A DNA stretch of 64,000 bases from Sneathiella sp. HT1-7 (lineage in GTDB: Bacteria; Pseudomonadota; Alphaproteobacteria; Sneathiellales; Sneathiellaceae), in the NCBI RefSeq assembly GCF_020731145.1, contig NZ_JAJFZN010000004.1:434001-498000 (forward strand), read 5' to 3'. Positions 18,716-28,250 of the stretch are shown one piece after another; the stretch's first letter is position 1; the number at the start of each line of letters is the position of its first letter. The notes beneath the pieces are model-generated. The model was not told the origin of the DNA, did no database searches, and saw only the letters and a list, made by a program, of their open reading frames with translations. The translations under genes were made by a program, and so were the position numbers.

Positions 18716-18886
18716 TGAGTTTTTACGAATCAGAAGCGAGTTTCGTTATTTGGATTTCCCTTGCCCCTGATGCCTACGCTGAGGTTCTTGTGACCCCAAT
18801 GCTTTGTGCGTCTGCAAACTGGATATTGACAGCTTGCGATTTATCCGAAAAATATATTATCAATATAATTATTATGAGTTTTTCTG
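18716..18886. promoter_or_regulatory. Divergent promoter region, peptide operon / LysR regulator
   Basis: About 170 bases between the binding-protein gene and the divergent LysR gene. The part near the LysR start is AT-rich with small overlapping inverted repeats (ATATTATCAATATAATTAT). LysR proteins normally bind such shared regions, so this is the probable operator. No single site can be named with confidence. Confidence 0.45.
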
Positions 18887-19813
18887 ATGAATGTATCTTT
18901 TCGCGTCATGAGGTATTTTGCAGCCGCAGCGCATTTCAAAAGTCTGACCAAAGCGGCGGCAGAGCTGAATATTTCGCAATCCGCGATCAGTCTGGCGGTC
19001 GATAATCTTGAGGCCGAGCTGGGGCTCACTTTGTTAAACAGGGAGCGGTCAAAAGGAATTTCGCTGACGGCAAAAGGCAGGGAGGTGCTCGTTAGAATTC
19101 AGGCAATTCTTGATCAAGTTGAAAATTTTGAAGATGAAATAATTGGCCTCCGCGAAAATATCTCGGGTCATTTACATGTCGGCTGTTTTAACGCAATCGC
19201 GCCGATCGTTCTGGCGCCAATCTTGAAAAGGCTGGTGTCGGAGCATAGTGCAATTCACGTAAATATTATTGAAGGGAATGTCCGGCATATTTTTGACAGC
19301 ATTCATCGCGGAGAGATCGATGTCGGTATCTCCTATGACGAGGCCGACATCAGCGCCGGACTTAAGACCAAGACACTTGCCGTTGTACCACCACATGTGA
19401 TTGTCCCACGCGGCCATCCACTTGCCGAAGAGAAATCAATTTCCCTTACTGAACTAATCGATCAGCCAATGATCCTTCTCGACTTGCCGAGTTCGCGCCA
19501 ATATTACACGTCTTTGTTTGAAACCGCAGGCTTTGAACCCAAATTCGTTTATAAGTCCGGCAATTATGAGATGGTCAGAAGCATGGTCGGAGCAGGCCTT
19601 GGCATAGCTCTTCTGCAATCCCGGCCGTCGACCGAAGATACGCATTGCGGCGCAAAAATCCTGTGCAAACCAATAAAAGAAAATCTCCGTAAGTCGCGCC
19701 TAGTTGTCGCCTACACGGAACAGGGAATTAACCGCCGAATTGTGAAAGCATTTGTCGAGCAGTGCGAAGCCTATTTCACAACGAAAGAAAGTAGGGAACT
19801 CATTGTATCCTGA
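18887..19813 (+). CDS. LysR-family transcriptional regulator
   Basis: 308 residues. The N-terminal winged helix-turn-helix (MRYFAAAAHFKSLTKAAAEL, then NISQSAISLAVDNLEAELG) is standard LysR. A periplasmic-binding-like effector domain fills residues 95-300. It is transcribed away from the peptide ABC/mlrC-like operon, the usual arrangement for a local regulator whose co-inducer is the imported or cleaved compound. The start at 18887 has a weak ribosome site; the ATG at 18908 is an alternative. Confidence 0.92.
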   Translation: MNVSFRVMRYFAAAAHFKSLTKAAAELNISQSAISLAVDNLEAELGLTLLNRERSKGISLTAKGREVLVRIQAILDQVENFEDEIIGLRENISGHLHVGCFNAIAPIVLAPILKRLVSEHSAIHVNIIEGNVRHIFDSIHRGEIDVGISYDEADISAGLKTKTLAVVPPHVIVPRGHPLAEEKSISLTELIDQPMILLDLPSSRQYYTSLFETAGFEPKFVYKSGNYEMVRSMVGAGLGIALLQSRPSTEDTHCGAKILCKPIKENLRKSRLVVAYTEQGINRRIVKAFVEQCEAYFTTKESRELIVS

Positions 19814-19892
19814 CTAATTAGGTCCATATGCGTGTCTGACGTCAGCGCTTATGGGGCCAAGCAGTATAGGAACATTTGATTTCACTCTTACC

Positions 19893-20072
19893 TTTGCCGG
19901 TACAATGCTGGACCAGGAAACGGGCCTGCACTTCGGTGGTTGACGATATTTTTCGCCAGAACTGAGACGGCTCCTATCCCCGGACCCGGGAAAAACAAAT
20001 ACGGACCTGTATGCCTACCCTTCATATCCCATAAATTTCTTTGACTATTTCCTCAACTTCAACGACTGCAAA
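19893..20072 (+). pseudogene. RHS-repeat-associated core domain remnant
   Basis: In one plus-strand frame the translation is FAGTMLDQETGLHFGG, an in-frame TGA at 19941-19943, then RYFSPELRRLLSPDPGKTNT, then DLYAYPSYPINFFD, reaching a stop near 20070. This reproduces the RHS core pattern (GQ-YD-ETGLHY-N-RYY-P-GRF-SPDP-NLYAYV-NNPINFVD). Only the core end is left, with no repeats upstream and an internal stop, so it is dead. The frame continues upstream to about 19854 as GPSSIGTFDFTLT, which also fits. RHS cores sit just before polymorphic toxin tips, which makes the neighbouring island more interesting. Confidence 0.8.
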
Positions 20073-20303
20073 TAACGACAGTTCGGATGAACCCTATAAT
20101 TTTCCCTGCTTCCATAAGCAATGCTCCTTCCAGTTTATTGCCGGCCAACTGGTGAACGATCACCGGTTGCCCATGAAAGGTAAGCTGATAAGTCCCGGAA
20201 TAGTATGCGCTGCGCCAACTCAACTAATTAATCGGCCAAATAGTTTTCATATAATCCAAAGTTAAAGAGTTTACGCCAAGCGGGTCGCACAATTTCAAGG
20301 GAA
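20073..20303. other. Non-coding stretch between RHS remnant and the AT-rich operon
   Basis: No supported gene. A short minus-strand frame reads GTYQLTFHGQPVIVHQLAGN but has no start or family match. The last part becomes very AT-rich and probably holds the promoter of the next gene. Confidence 0.4.
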
Positions 20304-20387
20304 ATGGACGAAAAAATTACACCTTATAGTTGTTTTTATATTTTTTATTACAATATAAAAATTGTTATTTCTAATAAGGAAAAAATT

Positions 20388-22247
20388 ATGTCTAGCAAAT
20401 TATTTTCACTACGAGCGAGCAAGGCGTTACGCCCAACAAAGTTCAGCCATCCGACCGTTTTTCAGATCAGCAATCGGCAAGTTTGTTTTCAGGACAGTGT
20501 GTTGGGGTTGGCAAATAAAGCCAACCTATTAAGAATGCGTGACTTTGACAAATCAGGTGGGCCATCGCTCTTAATGAAAAGCGGGATCTATGGTGTCCCT
20601 GTTCCTTACTTTTACGACCCAAGTAGCGTCTCGGGAAATGAAGACACAACGCGGCTATATGGTCTAAACACAATGAAACAAAGTCCGCATCACTACTGGA
20701 ATTATCCTGAAACAGTTTACGGCTCCATAAAGAGGCGGAGCGGACTTTTGGAAGCGAGTTTCCAATATGACGACATAAAAGAGCAATGGAACCCGGACAA
20801 TGTAATTACCTACATTGCGGAATATGGCATTGATCCTGTAAAGACCCTCGTCACAGATAAATTGTTTAACTCTTATTTGAAACGGGCAAATCCGAGTGAT
20901 GAACAAATTATCAATATGTATTGGGCCGCATATAAAAAAAATGCCGATTCAATACCTAACGGAAGGTTAAATCCTAAACACCAAGAATGGTTCAACGAGG
21001 CTTTTAAAGACGGTGATCCGGAAAAAGGGTTAGCTGAAAATGAACGGATCAAGCGAATCAATGATGTCCGGCAAGCGGACGAGAACCTTCCATCATTTAC
21101 AGATGTTGAATTCGCCTACTTATTCTTCGGTCTCAAACCCTCTAAAAGATATAATTTAGCTTGCTGTCTTAATGGAGGACATCTGATATCGACAGAGACC
21201 ATTGCCTCTAAACTGAATGAACTTCTAAAATTAAAAAAGGCAAAGGATGAACAAAACTTCAATCAGAAACTAACCGAGTTTCTCGAAATTACAAAAGGTG
21301 ATCCAACTAAGGCATCACGATCTGAAATGATCGCGGGCTCATTAAAAGAGCTTCCTCTGTTTAATACGATCTACCAGCAGAATTCATCTTTTATGGAGCG
21401 AAACTTCGAAGCTCTGTGCATAAAGCTGGACGCTTATCTGCTCAACCTTGTTAAACCGTCAGAAAAGTTGGTTATCAATCTTCATTTTTCCCATGTATTT
21501 GATAATGCGCCTTACTTCATGACCTTCCTCCTAGGGGTTGAAAAGGATGGGTCGATTGGGGTTCAGGAAGTATTAACGGATGCTTCGGATCCGCTCTCAC
21601 TCTCTGCAAAGGTTGTGGATAGCAGGCTCAGTAACTCGATCAAAATTGTTGGTACGCCATCTGCAAATATACGCATCGTCGAAAACCCGGCGGATCTGAT
21701 GGACAAAAGCAATCAGATTCTGAAAGACGCCAAATTCGCGCAAAAGATAAATGATGCCTCGGACAGCGCGTTTTTGGATAGGATTGACAACCTTTTCGAT
21801 CTAATTAGCGACCAAAAAATAAAGCTGCGCTTTCTTAACGGGAACCCCGTTCAGCTTTCATCAAGTGGAGATGATTGGAGATACCGCGCATTCGCGATGT
21901 CAAGTATCAGATTCCCGTCATTCCAAGAAACTCCTAGGACAATAAAAGAAATCTTCCTGCCCAGCAGCAGCATAGACGGCGATGCTTATGAGGAAGGCTC
22001 GGACGATTACTGTGAAGAGGGTCCCATGTCGCCTAAATCATATCAATTTACTCCGATCCTGACCGCAGAACCACCAGAGGATTTCAACAAAAACAGAAAA
22101 CTCAACCATCTCCCTGCCGGCTTTCCAACACCAGTTTTATACCCGGAACATGTGGGAGCCGCATCCCCACTTAATCCACTAACAACCAAAGGAATAGATC
22201 TGACCGAAGAATTATTTAAGAAATTAGTAAATAACGAAAAAATATAG
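20388..22247 (+). CDS. Large protein of unknown family, first gene of AT-rich pair
   Basis: 619 residues from the ATG at 20388, chosen because AATAAGGA lies upstream and the protein then begins MSSKLFSLRASKAL, like its neighbour; a longer frame from 20304 adds an unlikely AT-encoded leader. I recognise no domain. There is no signal peptide and no membrane helix. The middle is rich in Lys, Asn and Asp with predicted helices (KLNELLKLKKAKDEQNFNQKL). A region around residues 395-460 looks beta-rich (LVINLHFSHVFDNAPYFMTF, then LLGVEKDGSIGVQEVLTD). The C-terminal 90 residues are acidic and Pro-rich. Codon use is AT-rich and foreign to the flanks. It is followed 45 bases later by the second unknown gene. 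Confidence 0.75.
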   Translation: MSSKLFSLRASKALRPTKFSHPTVFQISNRQVCFQDSVLGLANKANLLRMRDFDKSGGPSLLMKSGIYGVPVPYFYDPSSVSGNEDTTRLYGLNTMKQSPHHYWNYPETVYGSIKRRSGLLEASFQYDDIKEQWNPDNVITYIAEYGIDPVKTLVTDKLFNSYLKRANPSDEQIINMYWAAYKKNADSIPNGRLNPKHQEWFNEAFKDGDPEKGLAENERIKRINDVRQADENLPSFTDVEFAYLFFGLKPSKRYNLACCLNGGHLISTETIASKLNELLKLKKAKDEQNFNQKLTEFLEITKGDPTKASRSEMIAGSLKELPLFNTIYQQNSSFMERNFEALCIKLDAYLLNLVKPSEKLVINLHFSHVFDNAPYFMTFLLGVEKDGSIGVQEVLTDASDPLSLSAKVVDSRLSNSIKIVGTPSANIRIVENPADLMDKSNQILKDAKFAQKINDASDSAFLDRIDNLFDLISDQKIKLRFLNGNPVQLSSSGDDWRYRAFAMSSIRFPSFQETPRTIKEIFLPSSSIDGDAYEEGSDDYCEEGPMSPKSYQFTPILTAEPPEDFNKNRKLNHLPAGFPTPVLYPEHVGAASPLNPLTTKGIDLTEELFKKLVNNEKI

Positions 22248-22292
22248 TTAAAAAAATAAATATATCGATAAATATAAAAGGAATTTATTATT

Positions 22293-24353
22293 ATGTCTTC
22301 TAAATTTAAGTTATCCAGAAGTATAGCCGGTCAATTACAGTCTATACTTAACGTTTCAACAGGAATTAGCAGCGCATTTGTTTCACAACGGCGCAATTAT
22401 CGTTATAAAGCAATTCCGTCCCACAATATGACCTCGCAGAAGTATAGGGATCCTAAAGGAGATCCAATAGGAGGTTATCTGCCCGATGAGGAATGCGATG
22501 AAACAGTTAAGCATGTTCTTAATCGGCTCAGAATTCCCGAAGACGTAGATAGCCATCTCAGCGACATCTTCAAAGAGGTATATGGTGAAGATGTTCAGGA
22601 TATTGATGATATTCATGGTGCGGCAAATCCGTCTACTGCCTCTGAAAACATCATTTCTCCTATCAAAAACATTGGCGGAAAGGATTCCTCTGCGCCAGAC
22701 CACATTACCTGGCCAGCATTCTATAAAAAACCATTAGTCTCCATTGGTGGTCTTATCAGAAATGTCGTTTATGCAAACCCGAAAAGCGATATTATGCGGA
22801 ATCTCGATTTCGTCGATTCTATTGAGGATAAGATTCAAGAAGGCCCAGGAAAACTCAGTTCCGTCGCTCAATTTTATGTCGGTCGAGGAACTCCGGTTTC
22901 CTTTGATAGCTTAAACTTCCTACTCGAGGAAAAATTCGGCAGAAAGCTGACCGACAAAGAACTGCAAGATCCCAAAATTGTCTCACATTATGTCGAGCAA
23001 TATTTAGACGATATTCTTCCCGGGATTTCCAAAAAATTTAAAGTTGATATGAAAAAAAAAGAAATCTCCTGCGTTCACTTATTATCCCCCCATTCCTCGA
23101 TTGTTTGTCAGTTCCAAGTAAAAGGAGAAGGAAACGGGTATGTAGGTGTGGAAGTAGGACGCCCGAGCTTTTCCTACATCGGTCAGAACCTCGTACAAAA
23201 TTCTCATGAGCAAGTACTGGATCCGGCTGTATTCCAAGGTATGGTATATGGCCAGATCCCACCTAAGAATATTCCAAAAACGCTCAATGAGCTAAAGGAA
23301 ACGCTGCCGACACTCACAAGAGATAACTTCTACAAGATAAACACAAAAATTCCCTATGAAGAGATCTCAGATAATCGCAAATCCTTAGTTAAAGAATTAA
23401 ACCTGCTTTTTGATGAAAAAGAGGACAAAGCAATTTATACAACTGATGGCGTTCCCGCCGCCATACTTACCCTGATAGTGGCTTATGCAGACCGACTGGC
23501 TCGTGTACTATATTTCCTGATAGGCCCTGGCCCCGCTGATGCCTTGGTATTTGGCGGGTACTTCGCCCACGACGCGCGTGAAGGCCAAAGTCGAGCTTGT
23601 GAAGCTTTGCTAATTTACGCTTGTTACATAGCTGGCATAGACGTTAAAGATATGCTCTCTATTCTCAAGAAATTGAGGCAATATGATTTCTCGCAGGAAA
23701 TGCGCGAGTCCGTCTATGAAAATTTTCTCTATGTCAAATTATCGGATACGGGCACTGAGGGTACTGAGGGTACTGAGGGTACTGAGGGTACTGAGGGTAC
23801 TGAGGGTACTGAGGGTACTGAGGGTACTGAGGGTAACCAGGTTACAATCTATAGCAAAGAAGAAGCGCTAAATTGGCTGAATTTATCTACCAATACTTTT
23901 GTTATGATGAGTATTTATAAAGATATTTTGACTTCGGCGGAAAAGAAAATAGAAGAAGCCAAAATATTAAAAACTGTAGATAAAGAAGCAGAGAAGGTTA
24001 AAGAGACCGTACAGAACGGGACACTTAACCTCATGCGCAGATATGAGCATTTGTGGTCACTATCTGTCTTTCAGCTTGTGGAATTATATGACCTGTATGG
24101 CGCAGAAATTCTTCTCGATAAAGTTGATGAAAACCAGACTAATCAAAAAGCTATGAAACAGAAAAAATCCAGCGGCTTTTTGACGTTTACAAAAGCCGTC
24201 GTTGAGGAAAAAATCAGTAAATTAGAAAAAAAGATCAGCACCACGCCGACCGATCCAACTTCCGAGGAAATATCTGTTTCGCAGAGTTCTCTAGATTTGG
24301 CTAATAAGGCGCTCGCACGCCTTAAACAGATTGAGACTGAAATTTTGGGGTAA
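22293..24353 (+). CDS. Large protein of unknown family with a (Thr-Glu-Gly)9 repeat
   Basis: 686 residues. It starts MSSKFKLSRSIAGQLQ, echoing the MSSKLFSLRASKAL start of the upstream protein, so both may share a short N-terminal sorting or assembly signal. No known domain is recognised. The most helical and compact part is about residues 395-475 (LTLIVAYADRLARVLYFL, then ADALVFGGYFAHDAREGQSR), which is partly hydrophobic. Next comes a perfect nine-copy TEG repeat (residues 488-514), and then a long Lys/Glu-rich coiled-coil-like tail. AAAAGGAA lies upstream of the start. A strong terminator follows. AT-rich composition suggests recent transfer. Function unknown. Confidence 0.75.
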   Translation: MSSKFKLSRSIAGQLQSILNVSTGISSAFVSQRRNYRYKAIPSHNMTSQKYRDPKGDPIGGYLPDEECDETVKHVLNRLRIPEDVDSHLSDIFKEVYGEDVQDIDDIHGAANPSTASENIISPIKNIGGKDSSAPDHITWPAFYKKPLVSIGGLIRNVVYANPKSDIMRNLDFVDSIEDKIQEGPGKLSSVAQFYVGRGTPVSFDSLNFLLEEKFGRKLTDKELQDPKIVSHYVEQYLDDILPGISKKFKVDMKKKEISCVHLLSPHSSIVCQFQVKGEGNGYVGVEVGRPSFSYIGQNLVQNSHEQVLDPAVFQGMVYGQIPPKNIPKTLNELKETLPTLTRDNFYKINTKIPYEEISDNRKSLVKELNLLFDEKEDKAIYTTDGVPAAILTLIVAYADRLARVLYFLIGPGPADALVFGGYFAHDAREGQSRACEALLIYACYIAGIDVKDMLSILKKLRQYDFSQEMRESVYENFLYVKLSDTGTEGTEGTEGTEGTEGTEGTEGTEGTEGNQVTIYSKEEALNWLNLSTNTFVMMSIYKDILTSAEKKIEEAKILKTVDKEAEKVKETVQNGTLNLMRRYEHLWSLSVFQLVELYDLYGAEILLDKVDENQTNQKAMKQKKSSGFLTFTKAVVEEKISKLEKKISTTPTDPTSEEISVSQSSLDLANKALARLKQIETEILG
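23754..23834 (+). repeat. Nine perfect tandem copies of ACTGAGGGT
   Basis: A 9-bp unit, ACTGAGGGT, is repeated nine times with no base differences inside the second unknown gene, encoding (Thr-Glu-Gly)9. Because the unit is a multiple of three, copy changes keep the frame. Perfect identity points to recent expansion by slippage, so the number is likely to vary between strains. The partial unit before it (ACGGGC) is the degenerate edge. Confidence 0.98.
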
Positions 24354-24462
24354 AGCGATTAAAAATGGGAATGGCTGTTCTAGTGTAACGGTTTGCCTTC
24401 CTGAATGAGTCGATATGATTTCAGTACTGTCAAACTGGAATAGATATAAAAATTTCTTTCTC

Positions 24463-24502
24463 GGGCGGATTCCACAGTAGTTTTGGGATCCGCCCAATTT
24501 TT
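24463..24502 (+). terminator. Rho-independent terminator after the unknown gene pair
   Basis: GGGCGGAT and ATCCGCCC form a perfect 8-bp GC-rich stem with further weak pairing inside, followed by AATTTTT. It lies about 110 bases after the stop of the second unknown gene and closes the two-gene unit. The rest of 24354-24656 shows no gene. Confidence 0.85.
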
Positions 24503-24656
24503 CCTGCGCCTTGCACAACACCGTCTATATAATCTCGCTAGATCTATCCGCGCGATTGAAGCAGTCTAATGCCAGAATATAGCTCTTTTCAGCACCCGGA
24601 AGGAAGATTTCCGCAGATGATCCCTAGCTCCTTGAGCGGTCACAGCAAAGGTACGG

Positions 24657-27158
24657 TCACACCGTTTCGCGGACCAGGACTTCCTTGACCTTAGTGGCGA
24701 TTTCTTTCAATGAGAAAGGCTTGGGGAGGAAGTCGATTTTACTGACATCGAAATCGAGATCTTTACGGAACGCATCCTCCGCATAGCCGGAAATGAAGAT
24801 GACTTTCAGGTCCGGCATCTCGCCAAGAATTTCCTTCACCAGTGTCGGCCCATCCATTATCGGCATGACAACATCGGAAATGAGCAAGTCGATCACCCCT
24901 TCATGCTCATGGGCGACTTCAAGTGCGGCCTCCCCGCAGTCGGCCTGCAGAACCGTATACCCCTTGTTTTCAAGCGCGCGCGCAGCAAATAGCCGGACCG
25001 GATCTTCATCTTCCACCAGCAAGATCGTTCCTTTGCCTGTCAGGTCCCGATGGGTCGGTTGCGGCGCTATTCCTGTAGTATTTGTTCGTTTTGCGTCCTC
25101 CAGATAACGCGGTAGGAAGATGCTGAAGGTCGTGCCTGCCTCTTCATTATTCTCAGCGAAAATAAAGCCGCCCGTCTGCTTGATAATACCGTAAACCGTA
25201 CTGAGGCCGAGCCCCGTTCCCTCCCCGACCTTCTTCGTTGTGAAGAAAGGATCAAATATCTTCTCGATCACATGGTCAGGAATTCCGGTTCCCGTGTCCG
25301 ATATCTTGACAAGGATATAGTCACCGGGCGGTATCAGATCATTAAAATCTTTCTGTCCCGGCGCAATCGTCAGGTTCTCGGTCTCAAATGACAGGAGCCC
25401 ATCGCCGGACATGGCGTCACGGGCATTCACCGCAAGATTGATAACCACCTGTTCAAATTGCCCCCGGTCCACCTTAACCAGCCAGAGATCACGGGCATGA
25501 TTGATCTTGAGCTGGATCGCCTCCCCGATCAACCGCCGGAGCAGGTTAGAGAGTTCTGCCAGAACATCGGTGATATCTGTTACTTCTGGCCGCAATGTCT
25601 GCTGGCGCGAGAAGGCCAGAAGCTGCCGGACGAGACCGGCGGCGCGATTGGCATTTTGCTTAATCTGGTTTATATCTGAATAGGACGGATCGCCCACCTG
25701 ATGACGCAACAACAACAGATCACAAAAACCGATCATCGCGGTGAGAAGATTGTTGAAGTCATGGGCAATACCACCAGCAAGTTGTCCAACAGCTTGCATC
25801 TTCTGGCTTTGCGCGAACTGGACTTCCAGGTTTCTCTGTACAGAAGTATCTATCACATGAACGAGGAGTCGCTCAGCGGAGGGATCATCGCCGATAATCG
25901 CGTTGATATAAAGGCTTGCCGCACGTTCCGTCGCGCCAAGGAGTTTTACCTCCGCCGATGGCGCGGCCATATTGCTCGCGCTTGCCTCGATCAACTTTTG
26001 CTGGAGTGTCTCGCGATCCGCCTCTTCCACCAGTTCGGTGACATGGCTGCCGATGGCCTTGCTGATCACGGTGCCGGTCAGCGCGCGAAACGCCGGGTTT
26101 ACCTCCAACACGATACCGGTCGCATCAAGCAGCAGAATACCGATCGGCGCGGCCTCGAAAAAGCGGCGAAAATGCAACTCGGCATTCGCCACCCGTTCGC
26201 GCCATTCCTGTTCCTGCAGCAACTCCCGCACCACGGAACGAGACCCCATCAACTCGCCATTTTCGCCGCGAATGACCGTCTGTGTTACATGCACTGGCAG
26301 CACCGTACCATCCCGACCGCGCAAGGTTAGTTTGCCTTCATAAAGTGGCCCGTCAGCGGACACAATCTCCATCAGGTCGAGTTGATCCTCGTTCGATTTG
26401 ACCACGAGATCCGAGAAGGCAAATTGCCCGTCGCTCAGCTCTTCCTGCTGATATCCCAACCAGTCAGCAAGTATCCGGTTCACGAACTGGATATTGCCAT
26501 CCTCACCCAGAGAATAAAAGCCGACCGGCGCATTATTGAAATATTCAGAGAGCTTTTCATGCGCAACACGCTCTTCTTCCTCAAGCCGATGTTGCCGCGT
26601 CGTCTCTGTCACGTACCAGATGATATTGTCGGGCATAACATCTATGGCATGGGCAAGAATAGAGAGCCAGCGTCCGCTTTTGGTTTCGATGTCAATGCGT
26701 TCACCAGTCATGCCGTCATAGACTGCAGCCTTTAAGAGCCTGTCGATCTCTGACCGAACGTCCGCATCGTCCGCAAAATAATCACTGAGCGTTTGACCAA
26801 TATCCTTCGTCGGAAGCTCCAAAAGGGTGCAATAGGCCTCATTCGCATAAACGAACCGCCCGTCTTTCGTTGTGAGCAGCCGACCCTCCGGACTGGAGGA
26901 AACCACGTCGGAGAGAAGATCGACGTTCCCGCTCGCGGCTTGGCGCAATCCATGAAAGATCAGATACCAGAGACCAAGCCCCATAGCGCCGACAACCATA
27001 ACGCTAAGGATAACGATATTGACAAAATCCAACTCCTGTCCCAACAGAGCGGAAATGACAATCAGCGCAGCGACAAGGAAAAAGGCGGCTGCCAACTGCC
27101 GGGCATCCACACCCATAAAAAACTTCGGATTTCGCCGTCTATTCCGTCGTTGCACCAT
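24657..27158 (-). CDS. cckA: Cell-cycle hybrid histidine kinase CckA
   Basis: Bifunctional kinase/phosphatase at the head of the CckA-ChpT-CtrA phosphorelay that controls division and motility in alphaproteobacteria. 833 residues: two N-terminal membrane helices (about 22-70), three PAS-like regions (about 85-190, 200-310, 325-440), then HisKA with [14 protein letters not shown], where His466 is the phosphorylated residue. The ATPase domain follows ([31 protein letters not shown]), and a C-terminal receiver domain has [13 protein letters not shown] with the acceptor Asp. It lies 9 bases after flhB, the usual alphaproteobacterial linkage, so it may be expressed with the flagellar operon. Confidence 0.95.
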   Translation of the reverse strand: MVQRRNRRRNPKFFMGVDARQLAAAFFLVAALIVISALLGQELDFVNIVILSVMVVGAMGLGLWYLIFHGLRQAASGNVDLLSDVVSSSPEGRLLTTKDGRFVYANEAYCTLLELPTKDIGQTLSDYFADDADVRSEIDRLLKAAVYDGMTGERIDIETKSGRWLSILAHAIDVMPDNIIWYVTETTRQHRLEEEERVAHEKLSEYFNNAPVGFYSLGEDGNIQFVNRILADWLGYQQEELSDGQFAFSDLVVKSNEDQLDLMEIVSADGPLYEGKLTLRGRDGTVLPVHVTQTVIRGENGELMGSRSVVRELLQEQEWRERVANAELHFRRFFEAAPIGILLLDATGIVLEVNPAFRALTGTVISKAIGSHVTELVEEADRETLQQKLIEASASNMAAPSAEVKLLGATERAASLYINAIIGDDPSAERLLVHVIDTSVQRNLEVQFAQSQKMQAVGQLAGGIAHDFNNLLTAMIGFCDLLLLRHQVGDPSYSDINQIKQNANRAAGLVRQLLAFSRQQTLRPEVTDITDVLAELSNLLRRLIGEAIQLKINHARDLWLVKVDRGQFEQVVINLAVNARDAMSGDGLLSFETENLTIAPGQKDFNDLIPPGDYILVKISDTGTGIPDHVIEKIFDPFFTTKKVGEGTGLGLSTVYGIIKQTGGFIFAENNEEAGTTFSIFLPRYLEDAKRTNTTGIAPQPTHRDLTGKGTILLVEDEDPVRLFAARALENKGYTVLQADCGEAALEVAHEHEGVIDLLISDVVMPIMDGPTLVKEILGEMPDLKVIFISGYAEDAFRKDLDFDVSKIDFLPKPFSLKEIATKVKEVLVRETV

Positions 27159-27167
27159 CTGGACCTG

Positions 27168-28244
27168 CTAGTTCGTCTGTTTCTTTTTGTTGAGCCGCAT
27201 GACATAGCCGATAATTTCGGCAACCGCCTTAAAATGCTCATAGGGAATTTCATCATCGAGATCGCAGGCTTTGTGAAGAGCCCGCGCAAGCGGAGGATTT
27301 TCGACGATTGGAATGTCATTTTCGGTCGCGAGTTCTCGAATTTTTGCCGCAATATTATCCATGCCCTTGGCAACGACCACAGGCGCGCGTTCGTCCTCCG
27401 GTTTATACTGCAGGGCCACCGCAAAATGGGTTGGGTTAGTGATCACGACATCGGCTTCCGGCACCGACTGCATCATCCGCTGACGAGAGCGTTCTGCCCG
27501 CAAGGCCCGAAGGCGCGCACGGATCATCGGATCACCTTCCGTTTGCTTGAACTCGTCCTTGATTTCCTGCTTGGACATGCGGAGTTCTTTATTGTGATTG
27601 TAACGCTGATACATAAAGTCGAGGCCGGCAATAATACTCATCACCGCGACCACCCCCGCCAGCAACAGGAGCGCCTGGTCCTGAATCAGTTCAAGCACTT
27701 GCGATACATCGTAAGAGACAATGACAGGAAGCTGGTCCATTGATGGCAGGACAAACAAGATGGCAATCGCCCCCACGAGGGTGATCTTGAAGAGACCCTT
27801 CAAAAACTCGACGATTGATTTTAGGGAGAAAAGCCGTTTGAAGCCTTTTAGAAGGGAGAGCTTCTCCAGCTTGGGCTTTATCCGCTCCGCCGAGAAGACC
27901 GGACGGTGCTGCACCAAATTGCCAAGCAACCCGGCCATCATCAGCGTGCCGAGTGCCGGCGCCACAACGAAAATAACGGCCCAGCCAAGATCGCCAAAAA
28001 CCTTCCCCAGATGGAAGCGATCCGTCGCAATGGCGTGAGGTTGTTCAACAAATTTAAGAAGATCAAAAGTAAGGCCGTTACCTAGTCCGGCGACAAAGAT
28101 CATGACAACCAGCGTGATCCCAATAGTCATGAACCAATGGCTGACCTCCTGCGATTTCGGCACCTGCCCTTTCTTGAAGGCATCTTCAAGTTTCTTCGCG
28201 GTCGGTTCTTCGGTTTTTTGGGCATCATCTGTATCGTCAGCCAA
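27168..28244 (-). CDS. flhB: Flagellar export switch protein FlhB
   Basis: Inner-membrane part of the flagellar type III export gate that switches substrate class from rod/hook to filament. 358 residues: a Lys/Glu-rich N-terminal tail with EEPTAKKLEDAFKKGQVPKS, four membrane helices (about 37-55, 86-110, 150-170, 190-210), and the cytoplasmic domain with the self-cleavage motif NPTH at residues 270-273, intact. It ends RLNKKKQTN. It is between fliR (6 bases upstream) and cckA. Confidence 0.97.
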   Translation of the reverse strand: MADDTDDAQKTEEPTAKKLEDAFKKGQVPKSQEVSHWFMTIGITLVVMIFVAGLGNGLTFDLLKFVEQPHAIATDRFHLGKVFGDLGWAVIFVVAPALGTLMMAGLLGNLVQHRPVFSAERIKPKLEKLSLLKGFKRLFSLKSIVEFLKGLFKITLVGAIAILFVLPSMDQLPVIVSYDVSQVLELIQDQALLLLAGVVAVMSIIAGLDFMYQRYNHNKELRMSKQEIKDEFKQTEGDPMIRARLRALRAERSRQRMMQSVPEADVVITNPTHFAVALQYKPEDERAPVVVAKGMDNIAAKIRELATENDIPIVENPPLARALHKACDLDDEIPYEHFKAVAEIIGYVMRLNKKKQTN

Positions 28245-28250
28245 CTGCCC

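Noticed and set aside
20073-20303. A small minus-strand gene (GTYQLTFHGQPVIVHQLAGN)
   Set aside because: No start codon with ribosome site and no family; the frame is short and probably decayed DNA.
23754-23834. CRISPR-like array
   Set aside because: The 9-bp units are contiguous with no spacers; it is a coding minisatellite.
23683-23871. Open frame with a long (Arg-Val-Leu)n repeat
   Set aside because: It is the second frame of the 9-bp repeat inside the larger gene; no ribosome site and no sense outside the repeat.
26793-27743. 316-codon open frame antisense to cckA and flhB
   Set aside because: Composition is that of a shadow of high-quality genes cckA and flhB; it crosses both and has no family match or ribosome site.
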